Shown: positions 1 through 7,777 of the stretch, piece after piece
Layout of the letters: every line of letters begins with the position of its first letter
How positions within the stretch are numbered: position 1 is the stretch's first letter
Assembly (NCBI RefSeq): GCF_012933445.1
Contig: NZ_JABBNC010000008.1
Span: 124,001-188,000, forward strand
Origin: Actinoplanes sp. TBRC 11911
GTDB taxonomy: Bacteria; Actinomycetota; Actinomycetes; Mycobacteriales; Micromonosporaceae
Direction: 5' to 3'
DNA: 64,000 nucleotides
The notes under the pieces: generated by a model
What the model was told of the DNA's origin: nothing
Seen by the model: the letters and a program-made list of their open reading frames with translations, nothing else
Database searches by the model: none
Program-made: the position numbers and the translations under genes

Positions 1-605
1 CCGGCCCCGGCCAGCAGCACCGGCACCGCGGTCAGCCGGCGCGCCGACACCGGGACGCGCTGGGCGATCGCCTCGGCGATGCCGCACGCGATCAGCAGCA
101 GCACCAGCCAGGGTCCGATGGTGGCGGCGGCCGCCCCGCCCAGCGCGAGATACAGCAGCCAGCGGGCCCGGTTGCTCTGCTCGGGAGCTCGCCGCCACCC
201 GGGCCGCACCAGGCTCCACCCGGCCTGCACGGCCACGCCCGCCACGGCGGCGCCCGCACCGGCGCCGGCGGCCTTCACCCACAGCGGCGGATCGCCGCGC
301 AGGAACAACGCCGCGAGCGCCAGGATCAGAACCAGGCCGGGCAGGACGAACGCGGCACCGCCCGCCAGAGCGCCGGCCCGGCCACGCACCCGCCAGGCGC
401 AGAAGATGGCCAGTTGCGTGGAGGCCGGGCCGGGCAACAGGTTGCACACGGCGATCGCGTCCTCGAACTCTCGCGCGTCCAGCCACCGGCGATCGTCGAC
501 GCAGAGCTTGCGCAGCAGGGCGATGTGCGCGGGCGGCCCGCCGAAGCCGACGCACCCGATCCGGCCCCACTCCCGGAGGACGGTAACCAGCGAGACGTCG
601 CTCAT
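1..605 (-). CDS. chrA: Chromate transporter ChrA-type, 3' part missing
   Basis: The gene reads leftward from an ATG at 605 and runs off the left edge, so about 201 N-terminal residues are seen. The start of the protein (MSDVSLVTVLREWGRIGCVG) and the nearby GFGGPPAHIALL motif are typical of the CHR family, inner-membrane carriers that export chromate or related oxyanions. The conserved NLLPGPASTQLAIF segment follows at about residues 70-83, and then hydrophobic segments consistent with several membrane helices. A full CHR protein has either one ~190-residue half or two fused halves. The window edge hides which applies. It is transcribed away from the prenyltransferase gene. The family call is firm, but chromate as the real substrate is an inference. 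Confidence 0.88.
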   Translation of the reverse strand, partial: MSDVSLVTVLREWGRIGCVGFGGPPAHIALLRKLCVDDRRWLDAREFEDAIAVCNLLPGPASTQLAIFCAWRVRGRAGALAGGAAFVLPGLVLILALAALFLRGDPPLWVKAAGAGAGAAVAGVAVQAGWSLVRPGWRRAPEQSNRARWLLYLALGGAAAATIGPWLVLLLIACGIAEAIAQRVPVSARRLTAVPVLLAGA

Positions 606-755
606 GCCCGATTACATCAAGACCCCTCCCAGTTGTCGGCCCCGTCCAGGTGAAACTTCGGTTGTGATCTATATCTCTCTCGACTTTGCGTGAGCAAGTG
701 ATCACGATGAGTTCGGCACGTGATCAACACGGGGGCCGGCACGGGAGGAACATCG

Positions 756-1847
756 TTGACGCAGGACCATTCGCTCATCGACCGGCTCGGCGGACCCTTG
801 GCAGGACTGTGCGAGGTCGTCGGGATGCCACCGGAGCAACCCGTCGAGCTCCTCACCGGACTGCTCGGCCCGCACGGCGCACGGCCCGCGAACGCCGGCC
901 CGGTCTGGCCCTCGGACATCGCGGACGACCACTCGCCGGCCGAGTTCTCGCTGGCCTACAACGACAACGAGCCGCCGGCTCTGCGCATTCTGGCGGAGGC
1001 GCTGGCCTTGACGCCGAGCCTTCGGTCCAATATGGACGCTGCGGAGAGTTTCCTGCAGGCGCACGCCGACCGATTAGGCATCTCGTTCCGGCACCTGGAC
1101 CGGATCCGCGACCTGTTCGCCGCCGAGCAGCCGCACGGACCGTTCGTTCTCTGGCTCTCCCTGGTCTTCCGCAGCGACCGGCGCCCCGAGTTCAAGGTGT
1201 ATCTGAACCCCGAGGTGCACGGCGCGGACAACTCGAGCGAGGTGGTGGCCGAGGCGCTGCACCGGCTCGGCCTCGGCGAGACCTACCAGAAAATGCTGGA
1301 CCACGCCGTACGCCCGGGCGAGCTCGGCAAACGCGACCGGCTCACGTTCCTGGCCCTCGATCTGTACGACGAGCCGCAGGCGCGGGTGAAGCTGTACCTG
1401 AGTCATCACGAGGCCCGGGCCCGCGACGTGGCCCGGGCATCGTCCATCGTGGACGGCGTGGACGCGGACGAGGTCGCGGCGTTCTGCTCCGCGGCCGGCT
1501 TCCGCGGACGTTTCGACAGGCGGCCGCTGGTCGGCAGCTACACGTTCACCGGCGACGCGGACCGCCCGGTCGGGTACAGCGTCTACGTCCCGATCCGGGA
1601 CTACGTCGGCGACGACCTGGAGGCCCGCTTCCGGGTCCAGGCCCTGCTCGCCTGGCACGGCTTCGACACCACCCTGTTCGACCGGGCGCTCGGCGCGATC
1701 AGCACCCGGCCCCTCGCCGACGGCGTCGGCCTCATCCCGCACGTCTCGCTGCGGCTCGGCCCACCCCGGCCGGGCGTCACCGTCTATCTCTCGGCCGAGG
1801 CGTACGGGGTCATCCCGCCCCGCACGGTCCGTGCAAAAGTTGCTTGA
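756..1847 (+). CDS. Aromatic (indole/tryptophan) prenyltransferase, DMATS type
   Basis: The protein (363 residues from the TTG start chosen here) resembles bacterial DMATS-family prenyltransferases, soluble ten-stranded PT-barrel enzymes that attach a dimethylallyl group to an indole ring. Visible family features include FKVYLNPEV and VKLYLSHHEA, strand motifs that supply the diphosphate-binding Lys and Tyr residues, and the C-terminal VTVYLSAEAYGVIPP strand. A GGGAGGA Shine-Dalgarno sequence lies six bases before the TTG at 756. A GTG at 720 would add 12 residues but has no such site. The tryptophanase gene starts 14 bases downstream, so the two form an operon. Indole prenyltransferase next to tryptophanase is a known arrangement for prenylated-indole biosynthesis in Streptomyces. 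The exact substrate and ring position cannot be read from sequence. Confidence 0.85.
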   Translation: MTQDHSLIDRLGGPLAGLCEVVGMPPEQPVELLTGLLGPHGARPANAGPVWPSDIADDHSPAEFSLAYNDNEPPALRILAEALALTPSLRSNMDAAESFLQAHADRLGISFRHLDRIRDLFAAEQPHGPFVLWLSLVFRSDRRPEFKVYLNPEVHGADNSSEVVAEALHRLGLGETYQKMLDHAVRPGELGKRDRLTFLALDLYDEPQARVKLYLSHHEARARDVARASSIVDGVDADEVAAFCSAAGFRGRFDRRPLVGSYTFTGDADRPVGYSVYVPIRDYVGDDLEARFRVQALLAWHGFDTTLFDRALGAISTRPLADGVGLIPHVSLRLGPPRPGVTVYLSAEAYGVIPPRTVRAKVA

Positions 1848-1861
1848 AGCGAGGACTAAAG

Positions 1862-3238
1862 ATGCCCATCACCCCTCCCCCGTACCGGATCAAGGTCGTC
1901 GAGCCGATCCCCTTTCTCAGCGCCGGCGAACGCCGCGGCGCCCTGGCCGAGGCCGGGTACAACCCGTTCAACCTGCGGGCCGACCAGATCACCATCGACC
2001 TGCTCTCCGACTCCGGCACGGGCGCCACGTCGGCGGCGCAGGAGGCCGCGGCGGCGGTCGGTGACGAGTCGTACGCCGGAGCCCGCTCCTGGTTCCGTTT
2101 CCACGACGAGATCGCCGAGCTCACCGGCTACCCGCACATCCTGCCGGTGCATCAGGGCCGGGCCGGCGAGCGGATTCTCTTCTCGGCGCTGCTCGGCCGC
2201 GGGAAGATCTGCGTCAGCAACACGCACTTCGACACCACCCACGCCAATGTGGAGCTGCTCGGCGCCGAGGCCCGCGACCTGCCCTGCCCGGAGGCGCTCG
2301 ACTTCGACAGCGACGAGCCGTTCAAGGGAAACATCGACCTGGTCGCGCTCGAGGAACTGCTCGGCGGGCCGGACGGCGGCCGGGTCGGTCTGGTGCTGAT
2401 GACCATCACCAACAACGGGCTCGGCGCGCAGCCGGTGTCGATGGCGAACCTGCAGGCCGTACGGGCGCTGTGCGACCGGTACGGGGTGCGGTTCTTCCTC
2501 GACGCGGCGCGCTTCGCGGAGAACGCGTGGCTGGTACGCGAGCGCGAGGAGGCGTACCGGAACCTGACGCCGCGGCAGATCGCCCACCGCGCCTTCCAGC
2601 TCGCCGACGGCTGCGTAGTGAGCCTCAAGAAGGACGGCCTGTCGTCGATCGGCGGGTTCCTTGGACTGCGAGATGTCAACCTGTTCGCCGTCTGCGAGGC
2701 CAATCTCATTGCCACCGAGGGCTTTTCCACGTACGGGGGTCTGGCCGGCCACGACCTGGAACGGCTCGCTGTCGGCGTCCGTGAGGTGACCGATCCGGCC
2801 TATCTGCAGGCGCGTGCCGAGGCGACCGCCCGGCTGGCCCGCCGGATCAACGAGGCCGGCGTGGACACCGTGCAACCGGCCGGGGTGCACGCCCTGTATC
2901 TCAACGCGGGACGGCTGCTGCCGCACCTGTCCCCGGCCGAGTTCCCCGGTCACTCGCTGGGCTGCCAGCTGTTCCTGGACGGCGGGATCCGGTGCGCCGA
3001 GCTGGGTTCGCTGTATCTCGGCACCATGGACGAGCAGCACCGCCTGCTGACGCCGGCGCCCTTCGAGCTGGTGCGGCTGGCGATCCCGCGGCGGGTCTAC
3101 TCCGAGGAGCATTTCGAGTACGTGGCCGACGTGCTCGCGGACATCGCGAAGTCGCCGGAACGCATCCGCGGCTACCGCATCGAGTCGGCGCCGCCGGTGC
3201 TGCGCCACTTCAAGGTGCGGCTGGCACCGCTGAGCTGA
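1862..3238 (+). CDS. tnaA: Tryptophanase (tryptophan indole-lyase)
   Basis: A PLP-dependent lyase of the beta-eliminating family, 458 residues, close to the usual length. It splits L-tryptophan to indole, pyruvate and ammonia. Evidence: an N-terminal PPYRIKVVEPIPFLS segment as in TnaA, the FFLDAARFAEN stretch with the PLP-ring Asp at 214, and the LKKDGLSSIGGFLG stretch at about 255-268 with the Schiff-base lysine (256 or 257). An AGCGAGGA ribosome site precedes the ATG. It follows the prenyltransferase by 14 bases, so indole (or tryptophan) is the likely shared intermediate. Tyrosine phenol-lyase is a close relative, and the prenyltransferase neighbour favours tryptophan. A strong terminator hairpin begins two bases after the stop codon. 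Confidence 0.9.
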   Translation: MPITPPPYRIKVVEPIPFLSAGERRGALAEAGYNPFNLRADQITIDLLSDSGTGATSAAQEAAAAVGDESYAGARSWFRFHDEIAELTGYPHILPVHQGRAGERILFSALLGRGKICVSNTHFDTTHANVELLGAEARDLPCPEALDFDSDEPFKGNIDLVALEELLGGPDGGRVGLVLMTITNNGLGAQPVSMANLQAVRALCDRYGVRFFLDAARFAENAWLVREREEAYRNLTPRQIAHRAFQLADGCVVSLKKDGLSSIGGFLGLRDVNLFAVCEANLIATEGFSTYGGLAGHDLERLAVGVREVTDPAYLQARAEATARLARRINEAGVDTVQPAGVHALYLNAGRLLPHLSPAEFPGHSLGCQLFLDGGIRCAELGSLYLGTMDEQHRLLTPAPFELVRLAIPRRVYSEEHFEYVADVLADIAKSPERIRGYRIESAPPVLRHFKVRLAPLS

Positions 3239-3240
3239 CC

Positions 3241-3272
3241 GGTTGCGGGGGTGGGTGCCCACCCCCGCAACC
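3241..3272 (+). terminator. Hairpin terminator after tryptophanase
   Basis: Fifteen-base arms GGTTGCGGGGGTGGG and CCCACCCCCGCAACC pair perfectly around a two-base TG centre (effective loop slightly larger). It lies directly after the tnaA stop and closes the prenyltransferase-tryptophanase operon. There is no T-tract, as is usual in high-GC actinomycetes. Confidence 0.8.
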
Positions 3273-3355
3273 TGCCCGCAACCGGGTGGCACTCATCCGG
3301 TCCGCGGCGCGGCCGAACTATCCGGGGCCGCCGCCGCGACCAAGGGGACGTTCCG

Positions 3356-3940
3356 ATGAGCCACCTCCCGTACCAAGCGCCGCCCCCGCCGAAGTCGCGC
3401 CGGACGCTCTGGATCGTCCTTGGCCTGCTCGGCGCGGTGACGCTGCTCGGGTGCTTCGGCGGATGTGCCGTGCTGGTGGTGTCCGCCGCCGACTCACCGG
3501 CCCAGCGCGCCTCGGCCCCGCCTGCGTCGGCTCCCACCGGGCAGATCGCCGCCAAGGTCGGTCAGACCATCACCGTCCTGCCCCGGCACCTGGACGAGGA
3601 CTGCGAGGTCCGCTACAGCCTGAGCAACGTGCGCCGGGTGAAGCCCACCCTGGCCGCGCCCGAGAACGGCATGTACGTCAGCGCGACGTTGTCCGTGAAG
3701 GTCATCAAGGGCACCGAGTGGGCGTCCGACAGCGATCTGTCCTTCGTCACCGCGGGCGGAACCGTCTACCACACCACGTACGCGGGGTTCGAAAACGAGT
3801 TCGAGCCGGTCGAGCTGCGCGAAGGCCAACGCAAGGTGGGCCTGGTGGTGTTCGACGTCCCGACCGACGCGCTCAGCGGCGGACGGATCCAGCTGAACAG
3901 CCTGTTCGACGACGAGCCGTACGGCTACTGGACGCTCTGA
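3356..3940 (+). CDS. Membrane-anchored extracytoplasmic protein, DUF4352-like
   Basis: The protein has 194 residues. A proline-rich cytoplasmic N-terminus (YQAPPPPKSRR) is followed by one membrane helix at about 18-45 (a run of Leu, Gly and Val with cysteines), an Ala/Pro/Ser linker and a ~130-residue beta-rich domain. The layout (proline-rich tail, helix, Ig-like domain with EFEPVELREGQRKVGLVVFDVP) is that of DUF4352-type proteins common in actinomycetes. The ATG at 3356 follows AAGGGGAC. Its 3' end overlaps the convergent FMN reductase gene by 16 bases. No specific function can be assigned. Confidence 0.7.
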   Translation: MSHLPYQAPPPPKSRRTLWIVLGLLGAVTLLGCFGGCAVLVVSAADSPAQRASAPPASAPTGQIAAKVGQTITVLPRHLDEDCEVRYSLSNVRRVKPTLAAPENGMYVSATLSVKVIKGTEWASDSDLSFVTAGGTVYHTTYAGFENEFEPVELREGQRKVGLVVFDVPTDALSGGRIQLNSLFDDEPYGYWTL

Positions 3941-4497
3941 TCCCGGACCGTCCGGAGCGCCCGCGACCAGGTGACGAGCTGGTCGAGCTGACCGGCCAGC
4001 GCCTCCTCGTGCCGGCTGGACGGCCGGAAGTTCGTCCAGTTCTCGAAGTCGGTCTCGAAGCGGAACATGACCTGACCCCGTACGGTGGCGATCTGTAATT
4101 CGACCATCGTGGCGCGGAAGTGCTCGACCGCCCGGGCGCCGCCTTCGTGGCCGTAGCTGACGAACGCGGCGGCCTTGTTGTTCCACTCCTGGTAGAGGTA
4201 GTCGATGGCGTTCTTCAGCGCGCCGGGCACGCCGTGGTTGTACTCCGGCGTGACGAAGACGTAGCCGTCGAAACCATCGATCTTCTCGGACCACGTCCTG
4301 GTGTGGTCGTGCTGGTATTGACGGAAGGCCGGCAGCCCCTCGTCGAACAGCGGCAGGTGGTAGTCGTGCAGGTCGAGCAGCTCGAAGCTGGCGTCGGCGC
4401 GCTTCGACGCGTGGTCGTAAACCCACTTGGCCACGGCTTCGCCGTTGCGACCGGGTCGCGTGCTGCCCATGATGATGGCGATTTTCGGAGACGTCAC
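3925..4497 (-). CDS. NADPH-dependent FMN reductase family protein
   Basis: A 190-residue flavodoxin-fold oxidoreductase. The phosphate-binding loop GSTRPGRNGE lies at residues 11-20, and the TPEYNHGVPGALKNAIDYL motif that contacts FMN and the dimer partner is at about 83-101. Such enzymes reduce quinones, azo dyes or chromate with NAD(P)H, and some serve as flavin suppliers. The first residues, TSPKIAIIMGSTRPG, form the first beta strand, so the ATG start is well placed. It converges on the DUF4352-like gene with a 16-base overlap. The natural substrate is unknown. Confidence 0.9.
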   Translation of the reverse strand: MTSPKIAIIMGSTRPGRNGEAVAKWVYDHASKRADASFELLDLHDYHLPLFDEGLPAFRQYQHDHTRTWSEKIDGFDGYVFVTPEYNHGVPGALKNAIDYLYQEWNNKAAAFVSYGHEGGARAVEHFRATMVELQIATVRGQVMFRFETDFENWTNFRPSSRHEEALAGQLDQLVTWSRALRTVRDQSVQ

Positions 4498-4560
4498 GGC
4501 CGGAAAGCTACGGTCCGCGGCGGCCGGTCAGACAGGGACCGACGGTATGACCCGGCAGCC

Positions 4561-5430
4561 TCATACCGTTGGTATCCCCCTCGCACCGATCAGCTCGTGC
4601 AGCCGGTCCAGCCGGTCGGCGCTGGGCGTGCCCGGCACCGGATGCGCCAGCAACAGCCGCTGGCTCGACAGCGGGCTGAGAACCAACGAGCAGTCCAGCT
4701 CGAGCCGGCCGACGGCCGGATGGTCGATCACCTTGCGCGGGCAGAAAAGCGTCGCGACGTCGTGCTCATCCCACAACGCGTTGAACTCCTCGCTCACCGC
4801 CCGCAGCGCGTCGACGAACTCGAAGACCTGACGGTCGCCGCCGCGCCGCACGACCGCGGGCCGCAGATCCGCCACGTAGAACTTGGTCGTCGCCTCGTGC
4901 TGCTCGCGCGGTTCCAGCCGATCGCGCCAGCCGGGCTCGGTGAACCATCGCCAGATGATGTTCGCCCCGGGGCCTTCGACACCGGCCATCGGCCCGAACA
5001 ACTCGGCGTTCATCGCGTTCTGCGCCAGCACCGTGCAGAGGTCGTCGGTGATCGCGGCCGCCACCGTCGGGTAAACCGCGTTCATGGTCGCCAGCAGGCT
5101 CGGGTCGACGAACCCGCGCGGCTCCGGGACGGCCGGCGCCTTCTGCCCGACCAGCCCGTACAGATAGTCGCTCTCGTCCGCGGTGAGCTGCAGGGCGCGG
5201 GCGATGCCGCCGAGCGTGGCCGGCGAGGGCACCGGGCCGCGCCCGCGTTCCAGCCGCTGGTAGTAGATGACCGACACGTTGGCCCGCTCGGCCACCTCGT
5301 CGCGCCGCAGACCCGGGGTGCGGCGCCGGTCACGGACGATGATGCCGGCCTCCTCGGGCGACAACGCCTCACGCCGGCGCCGGAGAAAATCGCCCAGTTG
5401 CTCGCGGACGCGACCGGGAGGAAGGGTCAT
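4561..5430 (-). CDS. XRE-type regulator with MmyB-like ligand-binding domain
   Basis: The protein has 289 residues. An N-terminal helix-turn-helix (GLRRDEVAERANVSVIYYQR, about residues 40-59) is followed by the LERGRGPVPSPATLGGIARAL extension and a C-terminal ~180-residue MmyB-like (PAS-like) domain that in this family binds small fatty-acid-like ligands. The LGDFLRRRREALSP start is typical of the family. The ATG at 5430 overlaps the stop of the upstream GntR gene by four bases (ATGA), so the two regulators are co-translated. Such regulators usually repress a neighbouring oxidoreductase. Both the FMN reductase next door and the GntR operon are candidates, which is an inference from position. 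Confidence 0.88.
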   Translation of the reverse strand: MTLPPGRVREQLGDFLRRRREALSPEEAGIIVRDRRRTPGLRRDEVAERANVSVIYYQRLERGRGPVPSPATLGGIARALQLTADESDYLYGLVGQKAPAVPEPRGFVDPSLLATMNAVYPTVAAAITDDLCTVLAQNAMNAELFGPMAGVEGPGANIIWRWFTEPGWRDRLEPREQHEATTKFYVADLRPAVVRRGGDRQVFEFVDALRAVSEEFNALWDEHDVATLFCPRKVIDHPAVGRLELDCSLVLSPLSSQRLLLAHPVPGTPSADRLDRLHELIGARGIPTV

Positions 5431-6095
5431 ACCTCCATATTCGCTCGGTGATTGAGGGCCACCGCGGTCCAGCCGACGTGGTGGCGCAGCAGCTCGGTGG
5501 CCAGGTCGGCGTCGCGGGCCAGAGCGGCCTCCTCGATCGCGCGGTGCTCGGCGAGAGCGTCCCGGCCGAGGCTGCTCAGCGCCGCCGCCCACCGGCGGGC
5601 GAGCTCGCCGTCGGTCCAGAGCCGGTCGAAGATGGCGATCAGCACATCGTTGCCGCAGCCCTCGAGCAGCGCACGGTGGAAGAGGCGGTGTGCCTCGGAC
5701 CACGCGTCGCTGAGGTGCGGGTCACCGTCGCGGTCGTGCATCGGCGTGCCGGCCAGCCGGTGGAAGGAGGCCCGCACCCGCGACTCCCATTCCAGGTCAC
5801 CGCGTTCGACGGCCAGGTGCATCGCCATCGGCTCGATGGTCGCGCGGGCCTCGGAGATCTGCTTCCAGCGCTCGGCACCGGTGGCGGGCACGGCGAAGCC
5901 GCGGTTCGGCAGGCGGTCCGCCAAACCCTCGCCGACCAGGCGCAACAGGGCCTCCCGGGCGACCGCGAGGCTCACCCCGTGCCGGGTGGCCAGCTCCTGC
6001 GGGCGGAGCGCCTGCTGCGGCGCATACTCGCCGTGCAACAGGGCATCACGTAGCGAGGCGTACATCTGCTCGGACCGTTTTGTCGCAACCGTCAC
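5427..6095 (-). CDS. GntR-family regulator, FCD subfamily
   Basis: The protein has 222 residues. The winged helix lies at about 8-70 (YASLRDALLHGEYAPQQALR, then the recognition region VSLAVAREALLRLVGEGLAD) and an FCD ligand-binding domain at about 80-215, with ARATIEPMAMHLAVER and the metal-site His residues in the EAHRLFHRALLEGCGN helix. The start is a GTG at 6095. A perfect 14-base palindrome begins only ten bases upstream, so autoregulation is likely. The divergent YbhB-like gene shares this intergenic region and is the obvious second target. Confidence 0.9.
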   Translation of the reverse strand: MTVATKRSEQMYASLRDALLHGEYAPQQALRPQELATRHGVSLAVAREALLRLVGEGLADRLPNRGFAVPATGAERWKQISEARATIEPMAMHLAVERGDLEWESRVRASFHRLAGTPMHDRDGDPHLSDAWSEAHRLFHRALLEGCGNDVLIAIFDRLWTDGELARRWAAALSSLGRDALAEHRAIEEAALARDADLATELLRHHVGWTAVALNHRANMEV

Positions 6096-6104
6096 CCTAC
6101 CGAG

Positions 6105-6135
6105 GATAATCGATTATCACTAAGATAGTCGATTA
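6105..6135. promoter_or_regulatory. Probable GntR operator, two tandem half-similar sites
   Basis: GATAATCGATTATC at 6105-6118 is a perfect palindrome. A second copy, GATAGTCGATTA, at 6124-6135 repeats its core 19 bases further on, about two helical turns. Both are AT-rich islands in GC-rich DNA and lie between the divergent GntR and YbhB-like genes, ten bases from the GntR start codon. Binding by the adjacent FCD regulator is an inference. Confidence 0.6.
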
Positions 6136-6188
6136 GGATTGCGTCTCAACGAACGTCCCAACGAGCCTCCTCAGCGAAGGAAGTAACC

Positions 6189-6731
6189 ATGAGCGGTAAC
6201 GACCCGTTCGCGCGCCTCCCCGAGGTACCGAGCTTCACGGTGACCAGTACGTCGGTGGAAGACGGCAAGGCGTTCGCCGACCCACAGAAGTCCGGGATGT
6301 TCGGAATCCCCGGCGGGCAGGACGCGTCTCCCCAGCTCAGCTGGAGCGGCGCCCCGGCCGGCACGAAGAGCTACGCCGTGACGATCTACGACCCGGACGC
6401 GCCGACCCAGTCGGGCTTCTGGCACTGGACGGTCGCGAACATCCCGGTCGGCACGACCTCTCTGGCCGAGGGCGCGGGCGACGAGAAGGGCTCGGGGTTG
6501 CCTTCGGGCGCGATCCAGTACCGCAACGACGGCGGCGCGGCTCGGTATATCGGGTCGGCCCCGCCTGCGGGGCATGGTCAGCACCGGTACTTCATCACCG
6601 TGCATGCGCTTGATACCGAGGACCTGGGGGTGCCCGCGGAAGGGTCGCCTGCGTTCGTTGGTTTCAACATCTTTAGTCACGTGCTTGGGCGGGCCACCAT
6701 TGTGGCTACGGCCGAGACTCCAGCCAGCTGA
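6189..6731 (+). CDS. YbhB/YbcL family PEBP-like protein
   Basis: A 180-residue cytosolic protein of the phosphatidylethanolamine-binding (Raf kinase inhibitor-like) fold. Signatures: the YAVTIYDPDAPTQSGFWHWTVANIP segment (DPDAP and the HW motif of the anion-binding pocket) and the later GHGQHRYFITVHALD segment with the GxHRY motif. The bacterial members have no settled function. It is divergent from the GntR regulator across two palindromic sites, so it is likely under GntR control. A strong hairpin terminator starts ten bases after the stop. Confidence 0.92.
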   Translation: MSGNDPFARLPEVPSFTVTSTSVEDGKAFADPQKSGMFGIPGGQDASPQLSWSGAPAGTKSYAVTIYDPDAPTQSGFWHWTVANIPVGTTSLAEGAGDEKGSGLPSGAIQYRNDGGAARYIGSAPPAGHGQHRYFITVHALDTEDLGVPAEGSPAFVGFNIFSHVLGRATIVATAETPAS

Positions 6732-6741
6732 ATTCCCCCCG

Positions 6742-6775
6742 CGAGCCGGGGTGGGCCTCACCCCACCCCGGCTCG
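6742..6775 (+). terminator. Hairpin terminator after YbhB-like gene
   Basis: Fourteen-base arms CGAGCCGGGGTGGG and CCCACCCCGGCTCG pair perfectly around a six-base loop, followed by a short C-run. It separates the gene from the repeat island. Confidence 0.75.
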
Positions 6776-6795
6776 ACCCCCCTCTCATTCTCGCT

Positions 6796-7070
6796 CTTGG
6801 ACGGTGTGGGGCGGGGGATGACTTACGCAGACCGTCAGGCTTGATGTCTGCGTAAGTCATCCCCCGCCCCACACCTTGCATGGAATTTTTGTTCCGGCCA
6901 GGTCTTTGGTCACTCGCCGCTGGGTTCTCGGTCCAGCTTGGCTACTCCCCCTACGGGACAGGGGTCCGGCTGCCGCGCTGTGCTCACCCCGGGACGACCC
7001 GTTCAGCGAGCGGACCACGGTGGTGGGTCAGGCGAACGAACCATGCCGCCTCACTCTCAGAATCAAACCC
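6796..7070 (+). repeat. Left arm of long inverted repeat bounding a non-coding island
   Basis: This ~275-bp arm is repeated in inverted orientation at 8034-8307. The outer 88 bases (6796-6883 against 8220-8307) are identical, and the inner part matches at roughly 80-85% by eye, including GGTCACTCGCCGCTGGGTTC and CAGCGAGCGGACCA. Inside the identical zone, 6803-6875 is a perfect hairpin with 30-base arms and a 13-base loop. No open reading frame here looks real: translations in either arm keep similarity in several frames, which fits DNA-level rather than protein-level conservation. Confidence 0.85.
6803..6875. repeat. Perfect 30-bp-stem hairpin, left copy
   Basis: The left arm starts GGTGTGGGGCGGGGGATGAC and continues TTACGCAGAC. 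The right arm is its exact complement. The loop is CGTCAGGCTTGAT. The same 73 bases occur inverted at 8228-8300. The stem is far longer than a transcription terminator needs and has no U-tract. Confidence 0.9.
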
Positions 7071-7105
7071 CCGCCACCTGATCTCCCGGGTCACCCACTC
7101 CCAGC

Positions 7106-7345
7106 CCCGCGGTGGCCGGGCCATTCGATCAGCTTGCGCCCAGCCGATTTACCAGCCCCGCTGTGGCCGAGCTGGGCGATCAGCTTGCACGCCACCGGGT
7201 TTACAAGGCCCGCTGTGGCTAAGCTGAGCAATCAGCTTGCACGCCACCGGGTTTACAAGGCCCGCTGTGGCCGAGCTGAGCAGTCAGCCTGCGCGCCACC
7301 GGGTTTCAACGGCCCGCTCTGGCTGAGCTGAGCGATCAGCCTGCG
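7106..7345 (+). repeat. 52-bp tandem repeat array, about 4.5 units
   Basis: Units begin CCCGC(T/G)GTGG at 7106, 7157, 7209 and 7261, and CCCGCTCTGG at 7313. The spacing is 51, 52, 52 and 52 bases. A typical unit continues CAGCTTGCACGCCACCGGGT. The array lies inside the inverted-repeat island. A 52-base period is not a multiple of three, so the array cannot be an in-frame protein repeat. Confidence 0.8.
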
Positions 7346-7728
7346 GTCAGCTGTTGGCGCAAGCCGGACGGGTGGACGGCCCGTTGCGGGAGGCACGGAG
7401 CGGCGCTACGCCCGCTGGTTGTGTCGACTTTGCTGCTCGCGTCGTCTGGGCGGGTCGGCTCCGCCGAGCAGCCCAGGGTCGTTTCATAGCGCCCGGCGAC
7501 CGGGATCGCAGCGCGGGGTGGGCATTTGCTGCGCATCGCCGAGCGGGTCGCGTCAGTCGGCACCCACCGCCGCGCTGCAATGCCACTATGTGGGATCCGC
7601 GTCCGTTGTGCGGGATCGGCGACCACATGGTGGCAGCGGGTCCACAGCGTGAGAATTGCATCCACAGTGGAGTGTGCTTTTCTCCGCTTTCATCCGCCTT
7701 TGATCGGCCACCTTCTCCGCCGTTTCAT

Positions 7729-7777
7729 AGACCTTGGAGAGTTAGGGCTCGCATGTGGGCATAACTCTCCAAGGTCT
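7729..7777. repeat. Hairpin repeat HP-A with adjoining empty target site
   Basis: Sixteen-base arms AGACCTTGGAGAGTTA and TAACTCTCCAAGGTCT pair perfectly around a 17-base loop. Nearly the same sequence occurs inverted at 20743-20787 and as a half copy at 51012-51041. Just downstream, ATCCAGAATGTGG at 7787-7799 and the following ~35 bases match the flank of the mobile-like element at 51.05-51.46 kb, and here they are uninterrupted. Confidence 0.75.

Noticed and set aside
686..3238. An 850-residue open frame covering both the prenyltransferase and tryptophanase regions
   Set aside because: Its first part is out of frame with the prenyltransferase and shows the Arg/Pro/Ala-rich shadow composition. 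The real genes are two separate frames.
7729..7777. The HP hairpin as a tRNA or riboswitch
   Set aside because: It is a simple stem with an unstructured loop and no cloverleaf or known aptamer pattern.
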